Assembly (NCBI GenBank): GCA_017525035.1
Contig: JAFXTH010000007.1
Span: forward strand, 1-37,331
Direction: 5' to 3'
DNA: 37,331 bases
Source: Bacilli bacterium
GTDB taxonomy: Bacteria; Bacillota_I; Bacilli_A; RF39; UBA660
Below the pieces are notes generated by a model, which was given only the letters and a program-made list of their open reading frames with translations, searched no databases and was not told the origin of the DNA. This document shows, one piece after another, positions 16,873 through 25,626 of this stretch; position 1 is the first letter of the stretch, and each line of letters opens with the position of its first letter. A program made the translations under genes and the position numbers.

Positions 16873-18981
16873 GTATTGTTCTACTGTTTCTCTTAGCTTT
16901 TCATATGGTTCTCTATCAAGCATTTGATTATTTTCATAAGCTTTTATTGACTGATATATTATGCTTCTAACATTATTTATTATGTCTCTAAATAATCCAT
17001 ATTGAGTCATATCAAATATTTCAGAATCTATTCTTCTCATTCTCTCAAATGTTACAAATCCAAGCGCTTTATAACTATCTAACTGTCGTAAAAATTCTTC
17101 TGAAGGGTTATATGGTTTAAGCGATTCTAACAATTGTTTATACTCGGCATGATATCTAAAGTATAGGCTAGCTGCAGCTTCTTTATACATTTCTTTTGTT
17201 TCTGTTCTACCATAGTCATTTCTGTTATAAATATTTACAGTATTTGTTATACCTTCAAGATCTCTTAATCTATAATGCTTTTCTGTTGGATTTCTTTTAA
17301 CTGTTTCATATTCAGTAATATTATCTTTTATCTGCGTGATTAATTCAACATCAAATCTATTCCTATTCAACATATTGCTAAGTGCAACTTTTAAATCCAT
17401 CATTGTTTTCTTCTCAATAAAGTCTTTTGTTACCGCTATATGAACGGTTAGTCTTCTTATTAAATTAATAATAACTTCTTTAATTGATATAAAGCCATCA
17501 TCATTTAGATCATAACGTTTGATCTTCTTTCTTTCAGCGCCCTTAGTTGATTCTTCATTTGTCAAAGGCTTAGGCCACATAAATTCAGAAGATGTTTTTT
17601 GCTCAGTAGTTGCAAAAGCAGGCTTCTCTTCTTTTACACCACGCCCAAAGCTTTCGATCATATTACTGCTTATTGCTGTATGTACTTCAAGATCAGGATC
17701 TAACCCTTGATTAAGAGCATGCAGTCTTCTAACACGTCTTTTAAACTCCTCAGGAACGGTTTTAAAAAGTTCTTCTTGTACATCAGGGCTGCCAAGGTAT
17801 GGTTCTACAATGTCTGCTAAAGATGCTAAAGATATTGTTCCTATTTTCATTTTAATAATACTAAGCTGTGATGGTTCAATATCTCTTAAATCTGCTAATT
17901 TTTCTAAATGTTCATAATTAGGATGAGTTCTAGGAATTATTCCTTTTCTTATTAATATTTCCGCAATTAATGAATTTCTTGCATACATACATAAGTTTTG
18001 AAAATAGTCATTATATGTATTCATCTTTAATCCTGCATGTGATATTCCATAGAATCCTGTTCCTACTTTGGAAGTGCCATAAACAGGAGGTTCAAAAGCA
18101 TTTCGCCATTCTGGGTGTCTATTCATTATCTCCTCGATAATAACTAATCTAAGTTTAAAATCATTACTATTTGAATATAAAATTGTTGTATCTGCACTTG
18201 CTACATTACTTTTAAACATTCCCTTGCAATCGTAGCTTATATTGCGCCTAATGCATGCTTGTGCATATTCTTTCAAAAATTGAAATAATACTTCTTCATT
18301 ATGACAATTTAAATATATTCTTTCGTTATATGCAGATGATTCATTTATTTGATTATAAGCGCCTGTGTGCTCTGCTCTAAAGTTCATCATTGTATGATAT
18401 AACTTATACAAACCAAAGTTAGCAAGCAGTTCAGGATCTCTTGCGTCTTTAGTATATATTTGATTAAGATTTTTCATCTTCCTTACAACTTCTAATAAAG
18501 CTGTATCGTTATCTACTATTGCTCTTAATTGGTTTATTTCCTCACTATCTAAACCTCTATAGTGTTTTTGTAATTCATCAAGATTTTCAATTATTGTTTT
18601 TAATAAGTCTACTAATACTCTTTCTTCAGTACCAGGATTTGCTTGAACAAAATTTGATGAATTATCTCCAATTAGTCTTATATTTCTTATGTTAAGTGTA
18701 GGTTTATTAAATACAATTTCCATAATACCTGCGCATATTCTAGGATCATCTAAAGGGTCAGGTATGTTGGCTAAAAAGTCACCATTTAATTGTCTTGCTA
18801 CATATTTTGCTCTTATTTCACTTATTCTAGGATCGGCATTTGAAACTTCTAATATATTTCTACCATAGTATCTAGCCATCGCTTCTTCTTTAGTATAGAA
18901 TTCTTCTCTATATACTTCATTATTTACTTCACTATAGATAACAAATCTATTAGATTCAAATACTAAAAAGAATATTCCCAT
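16861..18981 (-). CDS. Unrecognised 706-residue cytoplasmic protein with EF-hand-like loop
   Basis: I do not recognise this family. The ATG at 18981 is chosen because AGGA lies 10 bases upstream; a GTG three codons earlier would overlap that site. There is no signal peptide or convincing membrane helix; the first residues (GIFFLVFES) look like a buried strand. The protein looks mostly helical and charged. Near residue 490 a canonical EF-hand-type loop, DLNDDGFISIKE, follows a basic KKIKRY segment, so calcium binding is possible. The EF-hand-like segment lies roughly two thirds along. The gene sits alone between recA and rny, with a terminator and an extended -10 promoter of its own. Base composition matches its neighbours, so there is no sign of recent transfer. 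Function unknown. Confidence 0.75.
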   Translation of the reverse strand: MGIFFLVFESNRFVIYSEVNNEVYREEFYTKEEAMARYYGRNILEVSNADPRISEIRAKYVARQLNGDFLANIPDPLDDPRICAGIMEIVFNKPTLNIRNIRLIGDNSSNFVQANPGTEERVLVDLLKTIIENLDELQKHYRGLDSEEINQLRAIVDNDTALLEVVRKMKNLNQIYTKDARDPELLANFGLYKLYHTMMNFRAEHTGAYNQINESSAYNERIYLNCHNEEVLFQFLKEYAQACIRRNISYDCKGMFKSNVASADTTILYSNSNDFKLRLVIIEEIMNRHPEWRNAFEPPVYGTSKVGTGFYGISHAGLKMNTYNDYFQNLCMYARNSLIAEILIRKGIIPRTHPNYEHLEKLADLRDIEPSQLSIIKMKIGTISLASLADIVEPYLGSPDVQEELFKTVPEEFKRRVRRLHALNQGLDPDLEVHTAISSNMIESFGRGVKEEKPAFATTEQKTSSEFMWPKPLTNEESTKGAERKKIKRYDLNDDGFISIKEVIINLIRRLTVHIAVTKDFIEKKTMMDLKVALSNMLNRNRFDVELITQIKDNITEYETVKRNPTEKHYRLRDLEGITNTVNIYNRNDYGRTETKEMYKEAAASLYFRYHAEYKQLLESLKPYNPSEEFLRQLDSYKALGFVTFERMRRIDSEIFDMTQYGLFRDIINNVRSIIYQSIKAYENNQMLDREPYEKLRETVEQYKKS

Positions 18982-19004
18982 GACTATCACTTCCTATCAT
19001 ATTA

Positions 19005-19013
19005 ATTATAACA
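19005..19013 (-). promoter_or_regulatory. Extended -10 promoter of the 16861-18981 gene
   Basis: Minus strand TGTTATAAT directly follows the T-run of the recA terminator. It is about 25 bases upstream of the ATG, giving a very short leader. Confidence 0.55.
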
Positions 19014-19015
19014 AA

Positions 19016-19042
19016 AAAAGTTAATCTTTACGATTAACTTTT
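19016..19042 (-). terminator. Intrinsic terminator of recA
   Basis: An 11-bp perfect stem (AAAAGTTAATC with GATTAACTTTT, loop of 5) is followed on the minus strand by a T-run, two bases beyond the recA stop codon. Confidence 0.85.
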
Positions 19043-19044
19043 AA

Positions 19045-20061
19045 TTATTTTTCTTTTTTGCTATCTTTTGCACCTACACCGTAATACTCACGAGTTTTTG
19101 CTTCGATTTCATTGCATAATGCTGTATTTTCTTTAAGAAGAAGTTTAACATTTTCTTTTCCTTGTCCAATCTTCTCACCATTGTATGCAAACCATGCTCC
19201 ACTTTTTTCAATAATACCAGCATTCGTTGCAAGTTCAATTAATTCTCCTTCTTTAGAAACACCTTCACCATACATGATATCAACATTTGCTGTCTTAAAT
19301 GGTGGTGCTACTTTATTTTTAACTACCTTAATTGAAGTCTTGCTTCCTAAAACTTGATCTCCTACCTTAATTTGTTCGCTTCTTCTTACTTCTAATCTTA
19401 TTGTTGAATAGAATTTTAAAGCACGTCCTCCAGGAGTAGTTTCAGGGTTACCAAACATAACTCCTACTTTTTCACGTAATTGGTTTATAAAAATACAAAT
19501 TGTTTTAGTTTTATTAATAGCTCCAGATAGTTTTCTTAAAGCTTGGCTCATTAGTCTTGCTTGAAGACCTACGTGTGAATCACCCATCTCACCATCAATT
19601 TCAGCTTGTGGTACTAATGCTGCTACTGAGTCAATAACGATAATACTAACTGCTTCGCTTCTTACTAAAGCCTCACATATTTCTAATGCTTGTTCTCCTG
19701 TATCTGGTTGTGATAATAATAATTCATTTATATTAACACCCAAGTTCTTAGCATATGTTGGGTCAAGTGCATGTTCTGCGTCAATGAATGCTGCTCTTCC
19801 TCCTGCTTTTTGTACTTCTGCAATTGCATGTAATGCAAAAGTAGTTTTACCACTAGACTCAGGTCCATATATTTCTATTATTCTTCCTTTTGGATATCCT
19901 CCAACACCTAAAGCTATATCAAGTGATAATGATCCACTAGAACAAACATCAACTTCCATGTGTTTGCTTTCCCCTAGTCTCATTATTGATCCTTTACCAA
20001 ATTGTTTTTCTATATCACTTAATACTTGTTCAAGTGCCTTATCTTTATCTATAGTTGCCAT
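19045..20061 (-). CDS. recA: Recombinase RecA
   Basis: 338 residues. The start at 20061 ([10 protein letters not shown]) is preferred over an upstream in-frame ATG because the ribosome site GGAGG lies between them. Landmarks are the RecA start ([14 protein letters not shown]), Walker A GPESSGKT near residue 65, the Walker B-type strand [12 protein letters not shown], the L1/L2 DNA-binding loop region ([32 protein letters not shown]) and a lysine-rich C-terminus. RecA forms ATP-dependent filaments on single-stranded DNA, drives strand exchange and promotes LexA self-cleavage. A candidate LexA box lies just upstream of its -35, so SOS induction is likely. It has its own promoter and terminator. 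Confidence 0.98.
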   Translation of the reverse strand: MATIDKDKALEQVLSDIEKQFGKGSIMRLGESKHMEVDVCSSGSLSLDIALGVGGYPKGRIIEIYGPESSGKTTFALHAIAEVQKAGGRAAFIDAEHALDPTYAKNLGVNINELLLSQPDTGEQALEICEALVRSEAVSIIVIDSVAALVPQAEIDGEMGDSHVGLQARLMSQALRKLSGAINKTKTICIFINQLREKVGVMFGNPETTPGGRALKFYSTIRLEVRRSEQIKVGDQVLGSKTSIKVVKNKVAPPFKTANVDIMYGEGVSKEGELIELATNAGIIEKSGAWFAYNGEKIGQGKENVKLLLKENTALCNEIEAKTREYYGVGAKDSKKEK

Positions 20062-20095
20062 ATTAATATTCCTCCACATATTTACTTACAAAATA

Positions 20096-20124
20096 ATAAT
20101 ACACTAATAAAAATAAAAAAGCAA
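20096..20124 (-). promoter_or_regulatory. Promoter of recA
   Basis: Minus strand: -35 TTGCTT (20119-20124), a 17-bp spacer and -10 TATTAT (20096-20101). The ribosome site and ATG follow within 40 bp. Confidence 0.7.
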
Positions 20125-20132
20125 GACTTTTT

Positions 20133-20146
20133 CATACATTTGTTCG
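20133..20146 (-). promoter_or_regulatory. Candidate LexA (SOS) box upstream of recA
   Basis: Minus strand CGAACAAATGTATG matches the Bacillus LexA/DinR consensus CGAACRNRYGTTYG at all but one position. It lies 8 bp upstream of the recA -35, where bound LexA could block RNA polymerase. Confidence 0.65.
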
Positions 20147-20183
20147 ATTTTACATTTTGCTCTTGTAAAATAAGCATAAAAAA

Positions 20184-20205
20184 AGAATTTCTATTAAGAA
20201 ATTCT
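20184..20205 (-). terminator. Intrinsic terminator of pgsA
   Basis: AGAATTTC and GAAATTCT form an 8-bp stem with a 6-base loop, followed on the minus strand by a run of seven T. It is just past the pgsA stop codon. Confidence 0.8.
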
Positions 20206-20210
20206 ATATT

Positions 20211-20813
20211 TTATTTACTATTTTCGTCAATAATTAACTTTTTATTTATTCTATAATATTGAATCATTGATACGATAGACATTACTGTTGCAAAGTATAA
20301 GAAGAAATCTGCAACTGCCCATGATTTAATTTCGAATGGTAAGTTACTAAAGAACTTAAGTGTTACACCAACCATTAATGAAGCAGTTTTTATTTTTCCA
20401 CTTCCAATTGCTGCAACTACTTTCCCGCGTGATGCTGCTTCCATTTTTATAGCATTAACAATTATGTCTCTTAATACTATTACTACTGGAATAATTACAG
20501 GTATCATTTGATCTGCTGCAAGTATTATTAATACTGAATTTACTAATACTTTATCAGCAATTGCATCTAACATTTTACCTGTATTTGTAACAAGTCCTTT
20601 TTTTCTAGCTATATATCCATCTAACCAGTCAGTTATACTTGCTATTACAAATAGTATTCCTGCTACTATATATGTCCATTCAAGTGTTATTCCTTCAATT
20701 GTTGGACCCTTAGGTATTTCAATTCCTAAGTTATAAAATGGTGTACATAGTATTGCAATTATTATTACTGATAATATCAATCTTGTTATTGTTAATTTAT
20801 TAGGCAAGTTCAT
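20211..20813 (-). CDS. pgsA: CDP-diacylglycerol-glycerol-3-phosphate phosphatidyltransferase
   Basis: 200 residues. The start at 20813 (MNLPNKLTITRL) is chosen because GAGGTGG sits just before it. It carries the CDP-alcohol phosphotransferase signature DG..AR(8)G...D...D, seen as DGYIARKKGL and then GKMLDAIADKV. Several membrane helices surround this motif (for example TYIVAGILFVIASI and MIPVIIPVVIVL). The enzyme makes phosphatidylglycerol phosphate from CDP-diacylglycerol and glycerol-3-phosphate at the cytoplasmic membrane, the committed step to phosphatidylglycerol. It overlaps the end of the upstream RodZ-like gene by 14 bp, implying translational coupling. A rodZ-like gene next to pgsA is common in Firmicutes. 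Confidence 0.95.
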   Translation of the reverse strand: MNLPNKLTITRLILSVIIIAILCTPFYNLGIEIPKGPTIEGITLEWTYIVAGILFVIASITDWLDGYIARKKGLVTNTGKMLDAIADKVLVNSVLIILAADQMIPVIIPVVIVLRDIIVNAIKMEAASRGKVVAAIGSGKIKTASLMVGVTLKFFSNLPFEIKSWAVADFFLYFATVMSIVSMIQYYRINKKLIIDENSK

Positions 20814-21285
20814 AAATTCCACCTCTATCTCTTAATTCATTGGTAATAATCTTACCTCTTGGTCGTATAGCACTAAATATTAATATTATTGCTAACATTA
20901 CTAATACCACTGTTAATAACCCTACAAGAATTGGCATTCTACTTTTTTTCTTTGGTTTAACGATTGTATAAGGAGAAGCTACTTTCTTGCTTTCTTTATT
21001 ACTTTTACTTTCAGCATCTAGTATATCTTGAAGAGATATTTTAGAAGTCTTCTCAAATAAATAATCATTAAATTCGTCTATTACTTCTTCTGGGTTTAGT
21101 CCTAAGTATTTAGCATAATCTTTAACTTTATCTTTCATAGATAATACATCTTTAAATGCTCTTGTATTACCTTCTTCTATACTTTCAAGTAAGAAGCCAT
21201 CGATATTTAAGTCTTGAGCTGCTTCGTCAATACTTACACCGTTGTTCATTCTTGTCTCTTTTAAATACTCACCAAGCTCTTTCAT
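20800..21285 (-). CDS. rodZ: RodZ-like helix-turn-helix membrane protein
   Basis: 161 residues; GAGGTG precedes the ATG at 21285. The N-terminal ~75 residues form a Xre/HTH_25 domain (LGEYLKETRMNNGVSIDEAAQDLNI, ending in KDYAKYLGLNP), the cytoplasmic part that contacts MreB in RodZ. A linker leads to KPKKKSRMPI and one transmembrane helix (~124-144: ILVGLLTVVLVMLAIILIFSA). Only ~18 residues lie outside, so the long extracellular domain of full-length RodZ is absent. It probably takes part in cell-shape control. The short form and the rnpB-rodZ-pgsA arrangement resemble other low-GC genomes. No separate promoter is visible after rnpB. Confidence 0.75.
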   Translation of the reverse strand: MKELGEYLKETRMNNGVSIDEAAQDLNIDGFLLESIEEGNTRAFKDVLSMKDKVKDYAKYLGLNPEEVIDEFNDYLFEKTSKISLQDILDAESKSNKESKKVASPYTIVKPKKKSRMPILVGLLTVVLVMLAIILIFSAIRPRGKIITNELRDRGGIYELA

Positions 21286-21309
21286 AAACACCTCATTAAA
21301 AAAATAAAT

Positions 21310-21659
21310 AATACTTAATAAGCCATGTTCTGTACCTATTTCTAGGTGGCAAACATTTATCTGCTAAAATAGCCCCTAACTTGGTTCTTATTCCCTAATT
21401 AAAGCTCCTCTACCAAAATTTGAGTTTCTCGCTCGTGGGGTTTATCACGTTCCACATCCATCGTTTCCAACTTATTCGTCACTATGACACTTTATGACTA
21501 CTATAACCATATCCGAAGACTTAGGTTAATTCGTCGCCGTTAGCATTTCTACTACCTAGGGTTATTTTTTCCCCTAGCACGAACACTAGAATCATCACAG
21601 ATTCTGCGAGCATGGACTTTCCTCTATATCAAATGATATAGCGTTTGCCTAAAGTATTA
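21310..21659 (-). ncRNA. rnpB: RNase P RNA, Bacillus type (type B)
   Basis: The minus strand contains the universally conserved blocks in order: GAGGAAAGTCCATGCTCGC near the 5' end, TAGTGTTCGTGCTAGGG, CTTCGGATATGG, AGTGACGAA, TGGAACG..AAACCCC.CGAGCGAGAAA, CAAATTTTGGTAG and ACAGAACATGGCTTAT at the 3' end. The CAAATTTTGGTAG and loop arrangement match the Bacillus subtilis type B molecule. The terminal P1 helix is AATACTT (21652-21658) pairing with AAGTATT (21310-21316), which sets the ends. It is about 350 nt long, somewhat shorter than in B. subtilis. The RNA is the catalytic subunit that matures tRNA 5' ends. Its first bases overlap the gpsB stop codon, so it is probably processed from a shared transcript. 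Confidence 0.96.
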
Positions 21660-22001
21660 TTCATCTTTACCGTATACTATTTTCTCAAGTTGAGATAATC
21701 TTTTCATAATATCAACATTAGAAACAACTTTGCCAGTATTTCCTTCATCATCATCGCTAGTCTTAGCTATTTCCAAGCTAGTTTTAAGATTTCTGTTTTC
21801 TTGTTTTAAAGCCATTATCTCATCTAACAATTCTTCTTTTTCTTTATCTTTTTCCTTAAGAATTTTAACGAATTGTTCATAATCACTGATAATAAGATCA
21901 AGATATTGATCTACTTCTTTTAATCTATAACCTCTCGTGTCTATTTTGAATTCTTTTTCTAAAATATCTTTTGGAGATAAATTAAATTGTTCTTGATACA
22001 T
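21657..22001 (-). CDS. gpsB: Cell-division regulator GpsB (DivIVA-like)
   Basis: 114 residues. The N-terminal DivIVA/GpsB domain (~5-60) shows LSPKDILEKEF, DTRGYRLKEVDQYLD and a following coiled coil. A short C-terminal domain ends DIMKRLSQLEKIVYGK, typical of GpsB trimerisation helices. GpsB is a cytoplasmic membrane-associated adaptor that moves PBP1A between side wall and septum. PBP1A is encoded divergently 745 bp away behind recU, and gpsB directly precedes rnpB, as in Bacillus subtilis. The length and the C-terminal domain favour GpsB over the longer DivIVA. Confidence 0.92.
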   Translation of the reverse strand: MYQEQFNLSPKDILEKEFKIDTRGYRLKEVDQYLDLIISDYEQFVKILKEKDKEKEELLDEIMALKQENRNLKTSLEIAKTSDDDEGNTGKVVSNVDIMKRLSQLEKIVYGKDE

Positions 22002-22026
22002 AATATCACCAATCCCTTACTCTCTT

Positions 22027-22055
22027 ATTATCTTATAAAATACTTTGTTTGTCAA
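22027..22055 (-). promoter_or_regulatory. Promoter of gpsB-rnpB-rodZ-pgsA
   Basis: Minus strand: consensus -35 TTGACA (22050-22055), a 17-bp spacer and -10 GATAAT (22027-22032). No terminator is seen between here and the one after pgsA. Confidence 0.75.
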
Positions 22056-22112
22056 ATACAAGAGCACTAAAATAGTGGTTAAATTATAAAGATGAAATAT
22101 GACTTAAAAATA

Positions 22113-22141
22113 TAGAAAAAAAATATTTTATATAGTATAAT
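22113..22141 (+). promoter_or_regulatory. Promoter of recU-ponA
   Basis: -35 TAGAAA (22113-22118), a 17-bp spacer and a perfect -10 TATAAT (22136-22141). A 5-bp hairpin GATGT/ACATC (22150-22165) sits immediately before the recU ribosome site. Confidence 0.55.
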
Positions 22142-22177
22142 CATATAAGGATGTGTAAAAACATCTAGGTGATTTTA

Positions 22178-22756
22178 ATGAATTATCCTAAGGGAGTTAA
22201 GAATAACAATACAGAAAACTATATAAAGTTTGATAATAGAGGTATGGGGCTTGAAAGTGATATCAATCTAACTAATCAATATTATATTGATAAAGGGATT
22301 GCTTATATCTATAAGAAGCCTACTCCTATTCAAGTTACTAAAGTTGATTATAAAAACAATAGTATGATTATCAAAGAAGCATATTTTAAAGAACCATCTA
22401 CTACAGATTATAATGGTTTATATAAAGGTATGTATATTGACTTCGAAGCTAAAGAGACTACTAGTAAAACTTCTTTTCCTCTAGCAAATATACATAAACA
22501 TCAAATAAATCATATTAAGAATATAGCTAATAATGGTGGAATAGTCTTTTTAATAGTTAGATTTGTTTCTTTAGATAAGAACTTTATTTTGATGGGTAAA
22601 GATTTTATAGATTTCTTGAATAATAATGATAGAAAATCTATTCCCTTAGATTATTTTGAAGAAAAGGGTTCAATTGTAGACATATCTTATATGCCTAGAT
22701 TAGATTATTTAAAAGTTATAGATAAGATATTGGGAGGCACAACAAATGGCAAATAA
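22178..22756 (+). CDS. recU: Holliday junction resolvase RecU
   Basis: 192 residues from the ATG at 22178, which fits TAGGTG better than an in-frame GTG overlapping that site. Family landmarks are the N-terminal NRGMGLESDINLTNQYY, KPTPIQVTKVDY, the catalytic block GLYKGMYIDFEAKET (the acidic/Lys nuclease core), FPLANIHKHQINHI and GGIVFLIVRF. RecU cleaves four-way DNA junctions during recombination and chromosome segregation. It overlaps the PBP1A gene by 11 bp, the classic Firmicute recU-ponA pair, so the two are translationally coupled. Confidence 0.95.
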   Translation: MNYPKGVKNNNTENYIKFDNRGMGLESDINLTNQYYIDKGIAYIYKKPTPIQVTKVDYKNNSMIIKEAYFKEPSTTDYNGLYKGMYIDFEAKETTSKTSFPLANIHKHQINHIKNIANNGGIVFLIVRFVSLDKNFILMGKDFIDFLNNNDRKSIPLDYFEEKGSIVDISYMPRLDYLKVIDKILGGTTNGK

Positions 22757-25601
22757 AAAGAAAAAAAGTAAAGTAGTTAATACTAAAATACATATAAAGA
22801 ATAGTGTTAAAGAATTAGCAATCTTTGTAGCACTTATGGTAATCCTAGGTTTAATATTTATGAACTTAGCATTTACTGCAATTATGGTATTAGGTGTCCT
22901 ATTAATAATATGGGTATCTAAGTTACTTGAGAAAAAGAAGAAAAAGAAATGGTTTAGAATTTTGATAAATTCATTTGCAATATTATTCTTACTTGCAGCT
23001 ATTGCAGGTGTTGGTGGTGTTGCATGGTTTTTGAACTATATTGTTGAGAATGCACCAGAATTTAACGAAGATGTTCTAACAATGACTCAAACAACTAAGA
23101 TTTATGATAGTAAAGGGAAAGAAATCGCTGAGTTAGGAACTGAAAAACGTGAGATTATTACTTATGATCAATTAAACGAAGCTTTAGTTGATGCATTAGT
23201 TGCAACTGAGGATGCAAGATTCTTCCAACATAATGGTTTTGATGCGCCAAGATTTATAGCAGCATCAGTAAAACAAGGATTAGGTGATTCTAATGCCGGT
23301 GGTGCTTCTACATTAACAATGCAAGTTGCAAAAAATAGTTATAACAAAGAAAATGCAAAAGTTACTAAAGGTTTTGCAGGTATAGCTCGTAAATTTACTG
23401 ACATTTATATGGCAGTATTCAAAATAGAAAAGAATTACTCTAAGCAAGAAATTATTGAGTTCTACTTAAATAACCACTTCTTAGGTAATAACTCATATGG
23501 TATTGAGCAAGGTGCTAAAACATACTTCAATAAGCATGCTAAAGATTTAACACTTGCTGAATCTTCAATGTTAATTGGATTATTCCAAGCCCCAACAACA
23601 TACGATCCATTCAAGCATCCAGATGCTGCTGAAGAACGTCGCCAAACAGTATTATCATTAATGTTAAGACATGGTTATATTACTGAAGAAGAATATGAAA
23701 TTGCTAATGCAATTCCAGTATCAAGTTTATTAAATCCACAAACTTCTGAACAAAAGTATTGGTCATACTTAAATACAGTTGTTGAGGAAGCATATGATAA
23801 ATATGGAGTTAATCCACATACTACTTCAGTGGAGATTTATACAAATATGAATTCAAGTCACCAACAAGTTGTTGACAACATATTAAGTGGTAAGACTTAT
23901 AAATGGGAAAATCCTGTTGTTCAAGCCGGTATTGCTGTAGTTGATGTTAAAACTGGTAAAATACTTGCTATTGGTGCAGGACGTAACAGAGAAGGAAATA
24001 GATTATTTAACTATGCTACTGATACTAAACGTCAAATAGGATCAACAGCAAAACCAATATTCGATTATGGTCCAGGTATTGAATACAATAACTGGTCAAC
24101 ATTCAAATTATTTGATGATTCAAGATATTGGTATAGTTCTGGTCAAGAAATAAGAAACTCTGACCGTGGATATATGGGAATTATTACTTTAAGAACAGCA
24201 CTTGCTCAATCAAGAAATATTCCTGCTCTTAAGGCATTCCAACAAGTTAATAACCAAAAGATTTTACAATTTGCTCAATCTCTTGGTATTACGCTTGAAA
24301 AAGCTTCTGTTGAAGGAAATTACTTACATGAAGCTTATTCAATAGGTTCATTCAATGGATCTAACCCACTTGAGTTAGCTGGTGCTTATGCAGCGTTTGC
24401 TAATGGTGGTTATTATACAGAACCATATACAATTAATAAGATTGTATTTAGAGATACTGGTGTAGTTGTTACACATGATGACTCTGAAAGAAAACAAGTT
24501 ATGAGTAGTGCTACTGCATTTATGATAACTGACTGCTTGAAGACAGCTGTTAATAGTGGTCTTTCTGGAGTTGCTAAAGTAAGTGGTGTTAACGTAGCAG
24601 CTAAAACAGGTACTACAAACTACAATGCACAAACAATTTATGCTCATGGTCTTCCAAACTCAGCTATCAACGATGCTTGGGTTGTTGGATACGATCCAGA
24701 GACAGTTATATCACTTTGGTATGGATATGAACCTATCAATGACAAATATTACACAACTGCCCTTTCTGCTTACTATCAACGTCAAGGATTATTCAATGCA
24801 TTAGGAAGTAAGATATTTAAAAAGAATGGTCAAGATTTCAAAGTGCCAAGTACAGTTGTTAAAGTTGGAGTTGAAGTATCTAGTGATGTTGATAGAGAAC
24901 CAATGTTACCTAGTGAATATACACCAACAGATAAGATAGTATATGAATACTTTAAGAAAGGTACTGAACCTACTGAAGTTTCAAGTTTATATAAGAGATT
25001 AAGAGATGTAACTGGATTTAAAGCTAGTTACGATCCAGGTAGTAAGACTGTTACATTAAGATGGAATGCATCAGCACCAGAAGGAGAAGATTTAACTTCT
25101 ATATATGGTGAATACGGATATAAAGTATATAAAGGAAAACAATATTTAGGATTTACTAAGAATACTAGTATGACATTAAATAATGTTGAAGATCCAAACG
25201 GTACTTATAGAGTATCTGCTGCTTATAAGAAAAAGAGTACAGTAGATAGTGCTGGTATCACAGATACAATTAATTATACGGATCCTGCTGAATATATACT
25301 TGAATTTACAACAGCACAAGATAAGACATATAATCAAAATGAGGCTTTAGATGCTCATGATTCAAATCCATCTAAGTCTGATATTAAACTTACTAAAGAT
25401 GGAAATGTAGTTACTCCAAATGTTAAGATATCTATAACAGATAAAGCAAATAACAATGTAGCTAACATTTCAACAAGTAGCGCTAATACATATACAATTA
25501 AATATGTAGTTGAATATAATTCATATAATAAAACAATTACAAGAATTGTAAGGGTTAGAGAAGATGAACCTGAAGAAGAACCTGAACAAAGTAGTCCATA
25601 A
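22746..25601 (+). CDS. ponA: Class A penicillin-binding protein 1A (glycosyltransferase-transpeptidase)
   Basis: 951 residues; ribosome site GGGAGG. The N-terminus has basic runs around two or three hydrophobic segments (~18-58 and 73-98), more than the usual single anchor. The GT51 glycosyltransferase domain contains EDARFFQHNGFD (Glu near 155), GGASTLTMQVAKN, KQEIIEFYLN and GAKTYFNK. The transpeptidase has the acylated serine motif STAK (Ser433), SRN (Ser489) and KTGTT (Lys620). A fibronectin type III-like domain (~755-840) and an acidic tail ending EEEPEQSSP follow. It polymerises lipid II and cross-links peptidoglycan outside the membrane. GpsB, encoded divergently, is its known regulator in Bacillus. 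The FN3-like C-terminal part also occurs in B. subtilis PBP1. Confidence 0.96.
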   Translation: MANKKKKSKVVNTKIHIKNSVKELAIFVALMVILGLIFMNLAFTAIMVLGVLLIIWVSKLLEKKKKKKWFRILINSFAILFLLAAIAGVGGVAWFLNYIVENAPEFNEDVLTMTQTTKIYDSKGKEIAELGTEKREIITYDQLNEALVDALVATEDARFFQHNGFDAPRFIAASVKQGLGDSNAGGASTLTMQVAKNSYNKENAKVTKGFAGIARKFTDIYMAVFKIEKNYSKQEIIEFYLNNHFLGNNSYGIEQGAKTYFNKHAKDLTLAESSMLIGLFQAPTTYDPFKHPDAAEERRQTVLSLMLRHGYITEEEYEIANAIPVSSLLNPQTSEQKYWSYLNTVVEEAYDKYGVNPHTTSVEIYTNMNSSHQQVVDNILSGKTYKWENPVVQAGIAVVDVKTGKILAIGAGRNREGNRLFNYATDTKRQIGSTAKPIFDYGPGIEYNNWSTFKLFDDSRYWYSSGQEIRNSDRGYMGIITLRTALAQSRNIPALKAFQQVNNQKILQFAQSLGITLEKASVEGNYLHEAYSIGSFNGSNPLELAGAYAAFANGGYYTEPYTINKIVFRDTGVVVTHDDSERKQVMSSATAFMITDCLKTAVNSGLSGVAKVSGVNVAAKTGTTNYNAQTIYAHGLPNSAINDAWVVGYDPETVISLWYGYEPINDKYYTTALSAYYQRQGLFNALGSKIFKKNGQDFKVPSTVVKVGVEVSSDVDREPMLPSEYTPTDKIVYEYFKKGTEPTEVSSLYKRLRDVTGFKASYDPGSKTVTLRWNASAPEGEDLTSIYGEYGYKVYKGKQYLGFTKNTSMTLNNVEDPNGTYRVSAAYKKKSTVDSAGITDTINYTDPAEYILEFTTAQDKTYNQNEALDAHDSNPSKSDIKLTKDGNVVTPNVKISITDKANNNVANISTSSANTYTIKYVVEYNSYNKTITRIVRVREDEPEEEPEQSSP

Positions 25602-25602
25602 A

Positions 25603-25624
25603 AAGGAAGCCTAAGTGCTTCTTT
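25603..25624. terminator. Bidirectional terminator between ponA and the ZIP gene
   Basis: AAGGAAGC and GCTTCTTT form an 8-bp stem (one G-U) with a 6-base loop. T-runs lie on both sides, filling the 25-bp gap between convergent genes. Confidence 0.8.
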
Positions 25625-25626
25625 TT

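Noticed and set aside
20026-20256. Plus-strand small reading frame between recA and pgsA
   Set aside because: It spans the recA promoter, the LexA box and the pgsA terminator, and has no ribosome site.
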